From Eunapius fragilis (taxonomy: Eukaryota; Porifera; Demospongiae; Spongillida; Spongillidae): 64,000 bases of DNA. The notes under the pieces are model-generated. The model did no database searches. It was not told the DNA's origin and saw nothing but the letters and a program-made list of their open reading frames with translations. Shown in pieces: positions 11,541-21,589 of the stretch. Where the stretch lies: positions 9,038,763 to 9,102,762 of the forward strand of contig OY811973.1 in the NCBI GenBank assembly GCA_963681505.1, in the 5' to 3' direction. The translations under genes were made by a program, and so were the position numbers. Numbering within the stretch: position 1 is the first letter of the stretch; every line of letters begins with the position of its first letter.

Positions 11541-12373
11541 CTGAAGTCGCCTTTTTTTTTTCAACTTGGTTGATTTAGTTTAAATCTAACGTATGTGGTG
11601 TTTACGTAGTGGGGAGTAGTATTACATAACCGTCTTACCATGGATGTACAAATTGTGGTTTATTACCATGACTCAGCAGTTTTTTTTTGGAACTGTAGTT
11701 ACGAATTGTTGAGTGTTAAATAGAGGCAAACTTGTGCGAACGCATTAATTACAGTGTACAGCCACAGAGATAATATATAGACATGACTCCTCTACATGGT
11801 CATGTCCAAAGGCCTCCTTGTCACTGATGTGGATGTGTTTTTCACACATGTAACTGGAGTGTGTGTTGCATGTATTGGACTGGTGTCAGTGGGGTAAAAA
11901 GCACGGGGGTCGTGGGGGCAAATGCCACAATACGTTTGTCAGAGGCCCCCTGTGAGGCTCCACTATACATGTCCCATATACCATTCACTGTTCTCAAATT
12001 CAGACTGTGCTTCATTGGGAGGGTTTTAAAGACTCCTCTATTTCACCTGATAGTGGTCATGAAAGAGTTGGAATGATGGGGGGGGGGGGGGCTCAAATCT
12101 CATGTCCTCATCAAGGTGCTCTTGTATATATAGCTGCATACTAGTCCTGAGGCTTCATCTCTGTTGTGTAAGTAAAATACCAACTCAGTGCTGCATGTAT
12201 ATACCCATGGGTAAATAGAAGCTATGTCAGTGAATGCTCTCTATATAAACTGTACAGTGGCCCAGTCTTTCCAAATCTTTGAGATAGGCCACTTATGCAA
12301 GGCTTCCATCTGCCCACAAGTAGCTTGCACAAAAAATAAAATCCTCCAAGAAAGTACCAATGCTACAAGCACG

Positions 12374-12473
<100 letters not shown>

Positions 12474-12903
12474 GGTGGTCTTGAAAAAGCTTAGCAAGCT
12501 GTATCCGGACCTCCTCCACCAGTGGACACTACACTAACCCCTTTATGTTGGGACACCCACGCCACTACAAGGCCACCAATGGATGCATGTTACTTGCTCC
12601 ACCACATCAGGGCTTCCATCTCCACCAGTAGACACCTCTTTCACATGGGACTTCCCACTCACTTCACAGCAGGTGCCCCTTGCTCCTCCACATCAGGGCA
12701 CCCTCTCTTCCATAGATGTCACACTTCTACGTAGGGATCTCCTTCCCCCTTTTTACCATTCCACCCAGGAGACACCCCCTCTCCTCCACACAGCATACCC
12801 CTCCTAAACTGTGTAACACCACTAATCGTCTTATATCAAAATACTCTAAATTTGTTATGTTCTATCTCATGAAGAAAAAGAACTGATGGAACAAGTAAAA
12901 AAA

Positions 12904-13080
12904 AACATTCTTTGTGTGAAAGTTGGTATATATGATTGAAAGGCAATAGTGGTGTAAAAAGGAAATATGTAATAGCCCTATATTTACATTTCCCCTTAGT
13001 AGACCCTTGTTTCCTTTCTTTTTGCCTTCCAATCCTATATGCCATCAACTTTCTCATAGAAAATGTCTTTATTACTTGTA
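12904..13080. mobile_element. Decayed second copy of the 5877-6167 fold-back MITE
   Basis: It contains GAAAGGCAATAGTGGTGT and, inverted, CCCTTGTTTCCTTTC, TTGCCTTCCAATCCTATAT and CAACTTTCTCATAGAA. This is the same arm order as 5877-6167 but shorter and more diverged. Confidence 0.65.
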
Positions 13081-13183
13081 TGCAAGGCTTCCATCTCTAG
13101 GTGAGCAGATCTAGAAGTAGCTTGTCAACACATTACAAAAATAAATTGCACATTCTCCAAGAAAGAAAGGTTCCAATGCTACA

Positions 13184-13690
13184 CACAAACACTCACACTC
13201 ACACACACAAACACACACACACACTCACACAAACACACACGGAAATTCCAATGCTACTTAGGATTAGTGGTTCTGGTGAGGATGCTGTCAAGTTTGCTAC
13301 ACATATGACCAAATGCAAAAGCCTATGGAACTCACAGGTCTGTAACATGTAGAGAAGCAGCACTGCCCCAGATCCAAAAACATACATAAAATATGACACC
13401 AACTGCTCTGATCCTCAGGTGGGTATGTGACCATATGTCTCATTAATTGCAGAGCCCTATATATAAACACAAATGCATTAGCCTATCTATTTGCCACCAT
13501 CTCAACATTCCATGGGTGACTTTCATGGGTGGCTTTGCATCTGGTCATAGCAAACTGACAGTCATACCCACCAGAACGCCACTAATTCTAAGTAGCATTG
13601 GTTTGTGTGTGTGTGTATGTTATGTGTGTGCATGTGTGAGTGTGTGTGTATGTTTTGTGTGTGCATGTGTGAGTGTGTGTGTGTGCGTAT
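13184..13690. mobile_element. MITE-like unit with inverted ends inside CA/TG microsatellites
   Basis: After a CA run, 13247-13315 reads CCAATGCTACTTAGGATTAG and ACACATATGACCAAATGCAA. The same words return inverted at 13540-13605, followed by a TG run to 13690. The unit is therefore an inverted repeat whose outer edges are complementary microsatellites. No protein is encoded. Confidence 0.5.
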
Positions 13691-14260
13691 GTATAGCATT
13701 ATACATGGGCCCCTTCTAGGAATCTGTGGTATTTATCTTTTGTGATATTACATGTAGATCTACCACTCTGTAAGAGGGACTTTAGTAGACCTACTTTTGT
13801 ATAAACGCCCGGCAGGAATATTATTCCTGCTTTATCCCTAAAGATAAAGATCAGGGCCCTGGAAATTTTATATAACAAAGGAAGGTAATAAATAGTAAGT
13901 CCTAAGTCTTTTTAAACCTCTCAATGGTACACACTCATAGCTTCAACGTATATAGTGATTGGCACGGGATAGTTGTTAGTGTTGTGTCTGTATGAGTGTG
14001 TGAGTGTCTAAATGGATGCATGTAATGGAATATGGGACATGAGGCATGGTACGTCATGATGTGGCAGAAACTGTGAGACAGGAACAAATAGTCCAGTACA
14101 TACAACACATTAATCCAGTAATACAACCAATGGGGGGAGGGGTTGGGAGGGGGGCCTTTCTCTGAAAAAATTGTTGGGGCCTTTGCCCCCATGGCCCCCA
14201 TGCTCCTATACCACTGTGTATAAAACACACAATCCAGTTACACACGTGAAAAACACATTA

Positions 14261-14929
14261 GTCAGAATATAAATAGTTGAGAAAGAGGGTTGGATAGTAA
14301 GCCAGTGAAAGCACTGTAACCAAAAAAAGTTCAAATAGACAAAGCTTATAAGTGAATCATGTAGCACAAAATTTACAGGGTGTACAGCAAGGGGAAAGAA
14401 TAGTGGAAAGAGTGTGTATAAGTGTGACGTGAGTGGGTATGTGTGTGCCAGCCATGCAGATGAAATGAATAACGGTGGGCGTTTAAAATATATGTGCCAG
14501 CAGAACGCAAATCCCGACAATAAGGAAGGGTTACATGTGTTCCAGCCTGCATGTGTCTTTAACTCGACCACGCCTCTCCCATAGCCTGGCTGATACACCG
14601 TGCACTATATATCACGGCTCTGACGTACTGTTATAGGTAGTAACTTGTGAGCCTATAAATGGCCACGCAATGAGTGGCACCCAAAAAGTATGACCGCATC
14701 GACAGGGAAACATATTGTTGTGCGCGCGTATCGGTACTGGTAGTACGTACCGTGTTTTGAATGGTGATGGTACAGTAGCTGAATCCCACGCATTTTGATC
14801 GCTTAGCCTTAACGAATCTTGTTCGTTATAGAAGTCAAGAGAACCACTGACGTTTGAAAGAATGTATATATAGTGGCATGGGCACGGGAGGTTATTGTAT
14901 TTCATAGGTTAATGGCGCGAAATGAACGA
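14261..14929. other. No gene seen
   Basis: Two - strand open frames of about 100-130 codons (14598-14206 and 14905-14612) show no motif, no family resemblance and no convincing splice context. I do not call them genes. Confidence 0.3.
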
Positions 14930-15300
14930 GAAATGTGCAATTACTTTGCACAGTTGTATCTCCGTAACGGATCAAGTAAAAATTAACGAACAGGACAAAT
15001 CGATAGGTACAGGACCCCTCTGCGTATAAACCGAATTTGAAGTTAATTGAGATATCCTGCCGAAAGATATGGCCAGTTTGAACCCCAAGGGGTAGCGGAC
15101 GTTACAACACTGGCACGAAGCTAATTCAAGAGCCCAAAATTTATTTTACAAGAGAGAAATGATGTAGTATGAAGTGTTGAAAATAGGAAGTCAATAGCAT
15201 TTACGGTTCGGGAGATGTAGCGGTTTCAAAGTGAATCATTTTTTTAACTTTATATATATATAAACGTGATACGCCAGTTTCGCGTGAACTGTCCCATATG
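14930..15300 (+). repeat. Dispersed repeat family R1, copy 1
   Basis: Words GTAAAAATTAACGAACAGG, GACAAATCGATAGGTACAGG, GTGTTGAAAATAGGAAGTC and ATAAACGTGATACGCCA recur in order at 26770-27085 (same strand). They recur inverted at 49480-49740 and, in part, at 48840-48945. About 350 bp, no coding potential, class unknown. Confidence 0.65.
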
Positions 15301-15659
15301 ATTATTTGTTATACGCGTTGCATACAGTACTTTGAATAAATGTTTCCCAGGAGGCAATTCATGTACATTGCCATGCGAGTCATGTTACGTTGCCCTTCGA
15401 TGATATTTTATGTCCAGTGTTACCTATTTTGCGAGGCACAGGCATGTAACCTCAAAATCCTGAACTGGATGGTGCCACCATTTTGTAGCTGATCAAATAG
15501 GACGCATGGTGGCTACAATTACTGTTAGACCCACAAAGCAGTTAAAACAAAACAACCAAACCGAGTACATGGGGTTTTTAAATTTTTCCTCACTGCTGCG
15601 TATAACCATTAATAATAATATTATCACCATTTAATAGTGTAATGCATGCGTGTCAAACC

Positions 15660-16563
15660 AAAATATAAGTCTGTGCTCTAACTTGATTTGGCAGGGTCTG
15701 GTTCACGTTGAAGTGATGATGACTACACAAAGATCTTTGAAAACACACATGCTTAAGGCAGTGCAGTATTTTGATGCAATGGATTTAAATGCTGAAATTT
15801 TACACAATAGTAAATTACCCTAAGCCTCACATTCGTTGTAAACTACAGTAAAATCGGAAGTATGGTTTGTTCATTTTAGGCCCAACGTTGTATACCCCAT
15901 ATTTATGGGGTATACCCCGGAACGGAAGAGATTAATGCAAATTCTTTTCAACATTTCTGGAAAAAACAGGGTATATATAATACTTTATGGTATCACTTAC
16001 ATGTCATTATCTTAGCAAGAAAAGAATTTATCACTATAATTTATAATTTATAAGTTAATTTAGGTTTAAGAAGAAGGTTGAATCTAATTTCTTCCTTTTT
16101 TGCCTGGGACATAGGCTGTATGGTATGAGCATGTAATGGAGCAATTCACAAAGTTTAATGCATGTGTGAAATGGCAAAATTGAATTAAATTGTCATTAAT
16201 GAACTGATTGTTTTAGATTTCTAACCATTCCAAAAAGTAGACCTATGTTTCAGCAACAACAGTCAAGTAGTTGTGGATTGTTTGTATCACATATTTAATC
16301 TCTTCTGTTCCGGGGTAGACCCTGTAAATACGGGTTATATACAACGTTGGGCCTGAAATGAACAAACCATACATCCAATTTTACTGTAGCTTACAATGAG
16401 TGTGAGGCTTAGGGTAATTTACTATTGTGTAAAATTTCAGCATTTAAATCCATTGTACTGCACTGCCTTAAAAACATGTGAGTTTTTAAAGATCTTTGTA
16501 TAGTCATCACTTCAACGTGAACCAGACCCTGCCAAATCAAGATAGAGCAAAGACTTATATTTT
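15660..16563. mobile_element. 0.9-kb fold-back element with arms of about 280 bp
   Basis: The left arm 15660-15940 is repeated inverted at 16295-16563. Matching words include AAAATATAAGTCT, CAGGGTCTGGTTCACGTTGA, AATTTACTATTGTGTAAAAT and CCCAACGTTGTATA. The 350-bp centre is AT-rich and non-coding. No clear target duplication is seen. Confidence 0.8.
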
Positions 16564-17188
16564 TTGCCTGTCATTGGCAGCACAAATATCTGATTGAAGC
16601 TCATTTCTGGTACAACTATCAGATGCCATAATTATTCTCAGCTGTAAAAGTATTAACTATTAAATACTTATAAATTGTAGATTGTAAAATTTGGTTCATT
16701 ACCCGAGGGGAATTATGCGCGTTGTATCGCAGTTAATCATGATGAATAGCAATGCATTGCAATTCATCACAATGTGATATGATGCTTGCGATAGTGACAC
16801 ATACATATGCAGTTTTGCGCGCTTCAATGCCATGTATGTGATTAACGCAGGTCAGTTATTCTGCACTCTCGCAGCAGAACTCAATTGAAATCTGCGCGGC
16901 AATATAATTAGCGCCGCTTCATCAACAAGGCTTGCTGGCACTGACAAGTATGATGTCTGTTAATTCATTATACTAATTGAAGCCCAATTCATTATTTTAA
17001 TTTTTTATTGCTGCTTTCTTTACTGGCGGCTCATCACTGTCTCAGCCTCATCCTTTGCGACGTTCATCATTTCAGTTTGCAATTGGCTAATAATGAAATG
17101 ATATGCCTATTAGTGCAGTTTAAACGCTTTATGTGTAGGATCACGTGGGGTACCAAGTTGGAATGAAAACCTGCTGCCTACTTTTACA
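16564..17188. other. Possible upstream region; no gene seen
   Basis: Part of this stretch (about 16715-16930) is richer in GCGC and CG than its surroundings and precedes a candidate first coding exon. A promoter is possible. No specific element can be assigned. Confidence 0.25.
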
Positions 17189-17432
17189 ATGGGTAACAGC
17201 TGGAAATCAAAACATTCTTATCCGTATGCTAGAGATCGAATGTCTTCGAGAAAGGTGAGTAAATCGTGGCAGGGTAATAGTCTTAGCAGTTATCTGATAC
17301 TTTGTTTTGAATAGCAAGACACATCTTTTTGCGAATTTTCCTTCGAGCATCAAAACGTGCAGTCGTTAATTTTGCAGACGATGGCACTTGTTCAAATTCA
17401 GAAACTTCAAACTACAAATGGAGAGGTTCCAA
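17189..17432 (+). CDS. Candidate first exons of an unrecognised gene
   Basis: An ATG at 17189 opens 22 codons (MGNSWKSKHSYPYARD...) and ends at a strong donor, AAAG then GTGAGT, at 17254. A second possible exon starts after TTTTGCAG at 17378 and reads TMALVQIQKLQ in phase. The N-terminal glycine followed by NSW resembles an N-myristoylation signal. No domain is visible. Joining the second exon at 17432 directly to the exon at 17915 does not keep a frame, so the gene model is incomplete and may be chance. Confidence 0.3.
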
Positions 17433-17914
17433 GTAAAAGTTGGACAACGCAGCGACTCATGATTATAAACGAATCAATTTCTTTGCTGACTGGGATCTAG
17501 GATCATTAACCAATATGCAGGGCAATATAGATAGAGCTTAGCAACTCGGACAGTGCATCAATTGCTGAGATTTGCAACAGTGACAAAGAATATTCCTGAA
17601 TTAGAAGAACTGCAAACACATGAGAAAAACACTATTATTATCATCCGGGTTTTCAGTTCTAACATTCAATTCCATTATTTCACCATGCGTAACTGTTATC
17701 ATAGAAACATTATCTAATCATAACATTAACAGTGTTATCAATCCAGCACATTATGAATTCTCGTGTAAGAATAAGTACTTCCTTTGACAGCCATTTAAAT
17801 ATTTCAAGTGTAGCCAGTCTTAACACACCTGAGTAAGAGTAGAAGTGCTGTACTTTTTCTACTAAATAAGTTGGAAGGTTAAGTGTTATGTACTTTTTAC
17901 TTCCTCTTATGCAG

Positions 17915-18037
17915 GAATTCACTACTAATAGGTCACATAAAGAGCTTGCACTCCCCTATGAGGCAAGAAAGTTTTGTGAGAGATTGGTTTACCGTAAGAA
18001 CGAATTGAAACACCATGATGTTCTCATGCAGAAGAAG
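17915..18037 (+). CDS. Candidate internal exon, helical, unrecognised
   Basis: After CTTATGCAG the frame is open for 41 codons and closes at AAG then GTGATT. The peptide is charged and helix-like (HKELALPYEARKFCERLV, then KNELKHHDVL). Length and phase (0/0) match the helical exons of the atlastin-like gene downstream, but I cannot align it convincingly to the family. Confidence 0.35.
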
Positions 18038-18157
18038 GTGATTATAATTGTAACGCTATTTAAAAAAATAATTTGTCTGACATGTTTATAATACTATAAT
18101 TTTCATTGTACGTACGTCCATACGTCCGCGTAACTGATATATGTACTTGGCCTAACG

Positions 18158-18197
18158 CCTATTGGTTGCTAGGTATGCATACCTAGCAACCAATAGG
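18158..18197. promoter_or_regulatory. Perfect 40-bp palindrome with CCAAT and X-box-like halves
   Basis: The 40 bases equal their own reverse complement, centred on ATGCAT. Each arm contains ATTGG (an inverted CCAAT box) and GTTGCTAGG, which resembles an RFX X-box half-site. A second small palindrome-like word, GTTGCTTAGTAAC, lies near 18431. It could equally be a cruciform-forming transposon remnant. Confidence 0.4.
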
Positions 18198-18852
18198 AAC
18201 AGCCACCTCCCACACAAAAGTACATAGCAATGCGTACTTAGTGATTATGCTTCATGCCACAAAACTACATGCCTGTACAGGAGGTAATAATATCATCACA
18301 TGCAGTAACAATTGAAGCAACGCTATTATGGTTCACTCTCAAGTCTCATTGTACAGGTCAAGAACATGTAGTTACATATGACAATAATAATCCCATGAAG
18401 TATTTGTATTACGTGGGCATGTTATAGAGGTTGCTTAGTAACTGTATGTTAGAACAGGTGGTAGATTGTGTATTGCAGCATTAATTACATAACACTAACA
18501 CCACCATGGCATATATATGTTTTGAGCTGCTGTTGGCGGGACGCCACAGGAGGATGCAAAGAGTGATCCAAGTGTGCGGACCTCTTCGTAAAACAGTCAA
18601 CGAATGTGATTGGGTGATGTACACAGGGCATGCTTGTAAAAGAGTATTTAAGTGTGCATCGGTATGTGTGTGTGAATTAATTGCACATCAAAGGATATAG
18701 CGCAAGCCGCGTTGACCCACGCCAAGAATAGAACAAGTCCAGTGGGAACCTTTGCATTTCAGTTTGTATAGGGATGAATTAAGTGCATGGCGAGCTGAGT
18801 ATATGCGAAATTAACGGCAGTGTGACAAACATATAAGTGAGGCAGGGAATCT

Positions 18853-19161
18853 ATGGCAATTGTTGCAAATTATGGCAAACCAGATCGCTTTATTACAATG
18901 ACCTGCAATCCATATTGGCCAGAAATACAAGTGAACTTATTTCCTGGTCAACAAGCCTGCAACCAGCCTGATTTGGTAGTAAGAGTGTTGAGTTTTAAGC
19001 TTAAATCTTTCATCAAAGACATGACGAAGAATAAAGTATTTGGAGCTGTTCGAGCATACGTCCACACAATTGAATTTCAAAAACAAGGTTTGCCACATGT
19101 TCATATGCTGTTCATTCTCACAAACATAAGCAAAATTGACACATCAGAGAAGATTGACTGA
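18853..19161 (+). pseudogene. Helitron Rep domain fragment
   Basis: The peptide AIVANYGKPDRFITMTCNP, then WPEI and PDLVVRVLSFKLK, followed by IEFQKQGLPHVHMLFIL, matches the Rep (HUH endonuclease) region of Helitron RepHel proteins. HVH is the metal-binding HUH motif. The frame ends soon after, before the catalytic tyrosines can be recognised. Sequence at 19230-19500 may be decayed downstream Rep. Helicase sequence on the same strand lies at 24415-24990 and a Helitron 3' end at 25120, so this may be the left part of one large Helitron later filled with insertions. Confidence 0.8.
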
Positions 19162-19909
19162 TACTTCTGCACTATTCTTCTGCCCTAAGGTGTGTAAAAC
19201 GAAAATGAATAGTTTGTCCACCCGGCAGCTTGCGCTCTTTTCTGATACAAAATGCCTTAAACACGTACATGTATAATTCCCATCCGCCACAATTGGCAGT
19301 TATAATCCATTATTTGCACTCAATATACAATTCAATAAGTACTGAGCAGTGCCAGCTAGACACCTCATGGTGGAACACTGCTCCACGCATATCACAAAGC
19401 CACCAATGGAGACATGTACGGTATTCAGAACGTCATGGCCGAACATCTGGAAAAGAGCCAGTGTACCGAGTATTTGGACACTTGTGCAAATGAGTACATA
19501 ACGAGTTTGATTAATGCACATTTTCAATACTGCATAGTGAACATATTTAAATAGCTGTGCCCACTGCGCATATATTGAGGGAGGGCACTGATGATTACCT
19601 TGAGCCAAGTCCCCAGACGGGCGACTACATCACAATGTTTCTTTTTACTGATTCATTAACCTGTTGGTATGGCAAGAGTGAATCATAACAATGTTGATGG
19701 ATTGTCTAGCCTGGCCTGGCCACCAAACAGAACTTACAGATTCTTCATGCGAACAATTACAGGATGTCCATCCTGTAGTTCCTTCAAAACTTGCTGTTGC
19801 AATCTACTAGGTACAACAGCTCTTAATCTCCAAAGCAAACAGCCACAGTCCACTGTCAACTCACTATGGCGAATCCAATAACGCTGTAATGTCATTGATT
19901 CCTCTGTGT

Positions 19910-20235
19910 GCACTACTGGCGAGTGTGCTTGCCGCCATGGAGGACAGCTAATGTGTGCCTGCCGCCGGGGAGGACAGAGCGTGCCTGCTGCCAGGGAGAA
20001 CAGAGCGTGCCTACTGCCGGGGAGGACAGAACGCCTGCCGTGTTACCTGCCACTAGGGAGGACGTGTGTTATCTGCTAACAGGTGAGCGATGCGGACGGA
20101 GCAATCTGGTCATCGGTGATGATGAAATGAGCAGAGAGAGTGGAGTCACAGGTCTGAAGGAGTGTAGGCGTCAATGCCACGGTGAAGGCCCCAGATTATA
20201 CAGTTGTCGGACTGAGGGAATGTAGGCCACAGGTA
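19910..20235. repeat. 26-bp minisatellite, left part
   Basis: Units like CGTGCCTGCTGCCAGGGAGG plus ACAGAG repeat about six times with divergence. They belong to the same family as 20814-21100. The two parts are separated by the MITE at 20236-20813. Confidence 0.65.
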
Positions 20236-20813
20236 CCGTACTGACAAGACGTTTTGGCGGCGACTATTTGGCGGAAGGCTCCGCCAACTGTGCCGCCATC
20301 AACTTAACATTTAATTTTTTTCGCCAACATGTTATCCGCTGGGCGTCGCGGAAAGGGGCGGGGGGAGGAACATTACCCACGAAATTGTGTAAGTACCCTA
20401 GACCTATGGCTCTTAATCTTGCCATGCTAAATGATTACCGTACATGTAAATGTACTTCTTATACGATACACAGACATACGGCGCCTGTAGTGTACCAGTA
20501 CTACTATATACCCTGTAACGGGTCGGCCATACAAAATAATTCCTTTCTCCGCGCTACACAACTGATACTGTTCAATTCATGGAAGGCACTGAGCTGTATC
20601 CTACCCCCGGTACTCTCTCTGCTGAGGATCCTCCCCCGAATCCCCCATGGAGCCCGCTTTCGAAGTATGATCAACAGCATTTCCGCCAATCATAAATCGC
20701 CATAAATTTAATGATCCTTAGATTTCCGACAATTACAAATCGCCAGTTAGTTAAAATTAATAGTTTTGGCACCGCCAAATAGTTCTCTCCGCCATTATGT
20801 CTTGTCAGTACGG
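20236..20813. mobile_element. MITE with CCGTACTGACAAGAC ends and a TA flank
   Basis: Both ends read CCGTACTGACAAGAC inwards. Inner similarity (ACTATTTGGCGG) extends the inverted repeat to about 45 bp. A TA lies on each side (20234-20235 and 20814-20815), as expected for a Tc1/mariner-type target. The 578-bp body encodes no transposase, so it must be moved in trans. Confidence 0.75.
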
Positions 20814-21100
20814 TAGCCGCGGTGATGGCCCCAGTCTGTTACCTGCCACCAGGGAGGAGGAAAGAGTCCTGCCATTGGGGAGGAGAGAGTCCTGCCACCA
20901 GGGAGGAGGAAAGAGTCCTGCCATCTGGGAGGAGGAAAGAGTCCTGCCACCTGGGAGGAGGAAAGAGTCCTGCCACCTGGGAGGAGGAAAGAGTCCTGCC
21001 ACCAGGGAGGAGGAAAGAGTCCTGCCACCTGGGAGGAGGAAAGAGTCCTGCCACCAGGGAGGAGGAAAGAGTACTGCCACCGGGGAGGAGTATTTTTACT
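20814..21100. repeat. 26-bp minisatellite, right part
   Basis: About nine near-identical units of GTCCTGCCACCTGGGAGGAG plus GAAAGA, alternating CCACCTGGG and CCACCAGGG. A 26-bp period shifts frame every unit, yet frames stay open on both strands because the unit contains no stop in any frame. These frames are not genes. Confidence 0.85.
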
Positions 21101-21589
21101 CTGGAGAGGGAGCAGTGGTGGTTCTGTGGTGTGTCTGATACCATCCTAGGAAAGGAGAGGTATATAGCCATCTGTGTCGAAACAGGGCCCTGGGCCGGGA
21201 GACTGTGTTGAGGCAAGCGCCGTAGCGAGGGCGAGTGCTGAAGCTAGGATTGTTGCGAACGGCGATGTACATTGAAACCAAGCTGAGAGCGAGAGCCAGG
21301 AAGGATTCATGGAGGCGGAAAGTAGTGCCTGACGCAATAGAGCAAGCAGGAAATGGAATTGGGAGGGTGTAAGAATAAGTGTATGCCCGAGAAAATATGT
21401 CTGGGAAAGGGCAGACGGAGAAGACACAGAAGCAAGACAGTGCATAGAGTGAACACGGTGGAATGAAGAACGAATATTTGACATTGTGGGAAGAGGAGAT
21501 GTGGTGTTCTGTCACGTGTGGTGCGCGTGATTACATTCAGTCAAGACCTAATCTACACCAATAACTGTAAGCAGAGAGTAACAAAGCCC

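Noticed and set aside
14206-14905. Two minus-strand frames of about 100-130 codons
   Set aside because: No motif, no paralogue in the window and no splice context; probably chance.
18506-18700. Open frame of 64 codons before the Helitron Rep fragment
   Set aside because: It does not match the Helitron N-terminal region and has no other support.
20795-21216. Several overlapping open frames of 77-129 codons on both strands
   Set aside because: All come from the 26-bp minisatellite, which has no stop in any frame.
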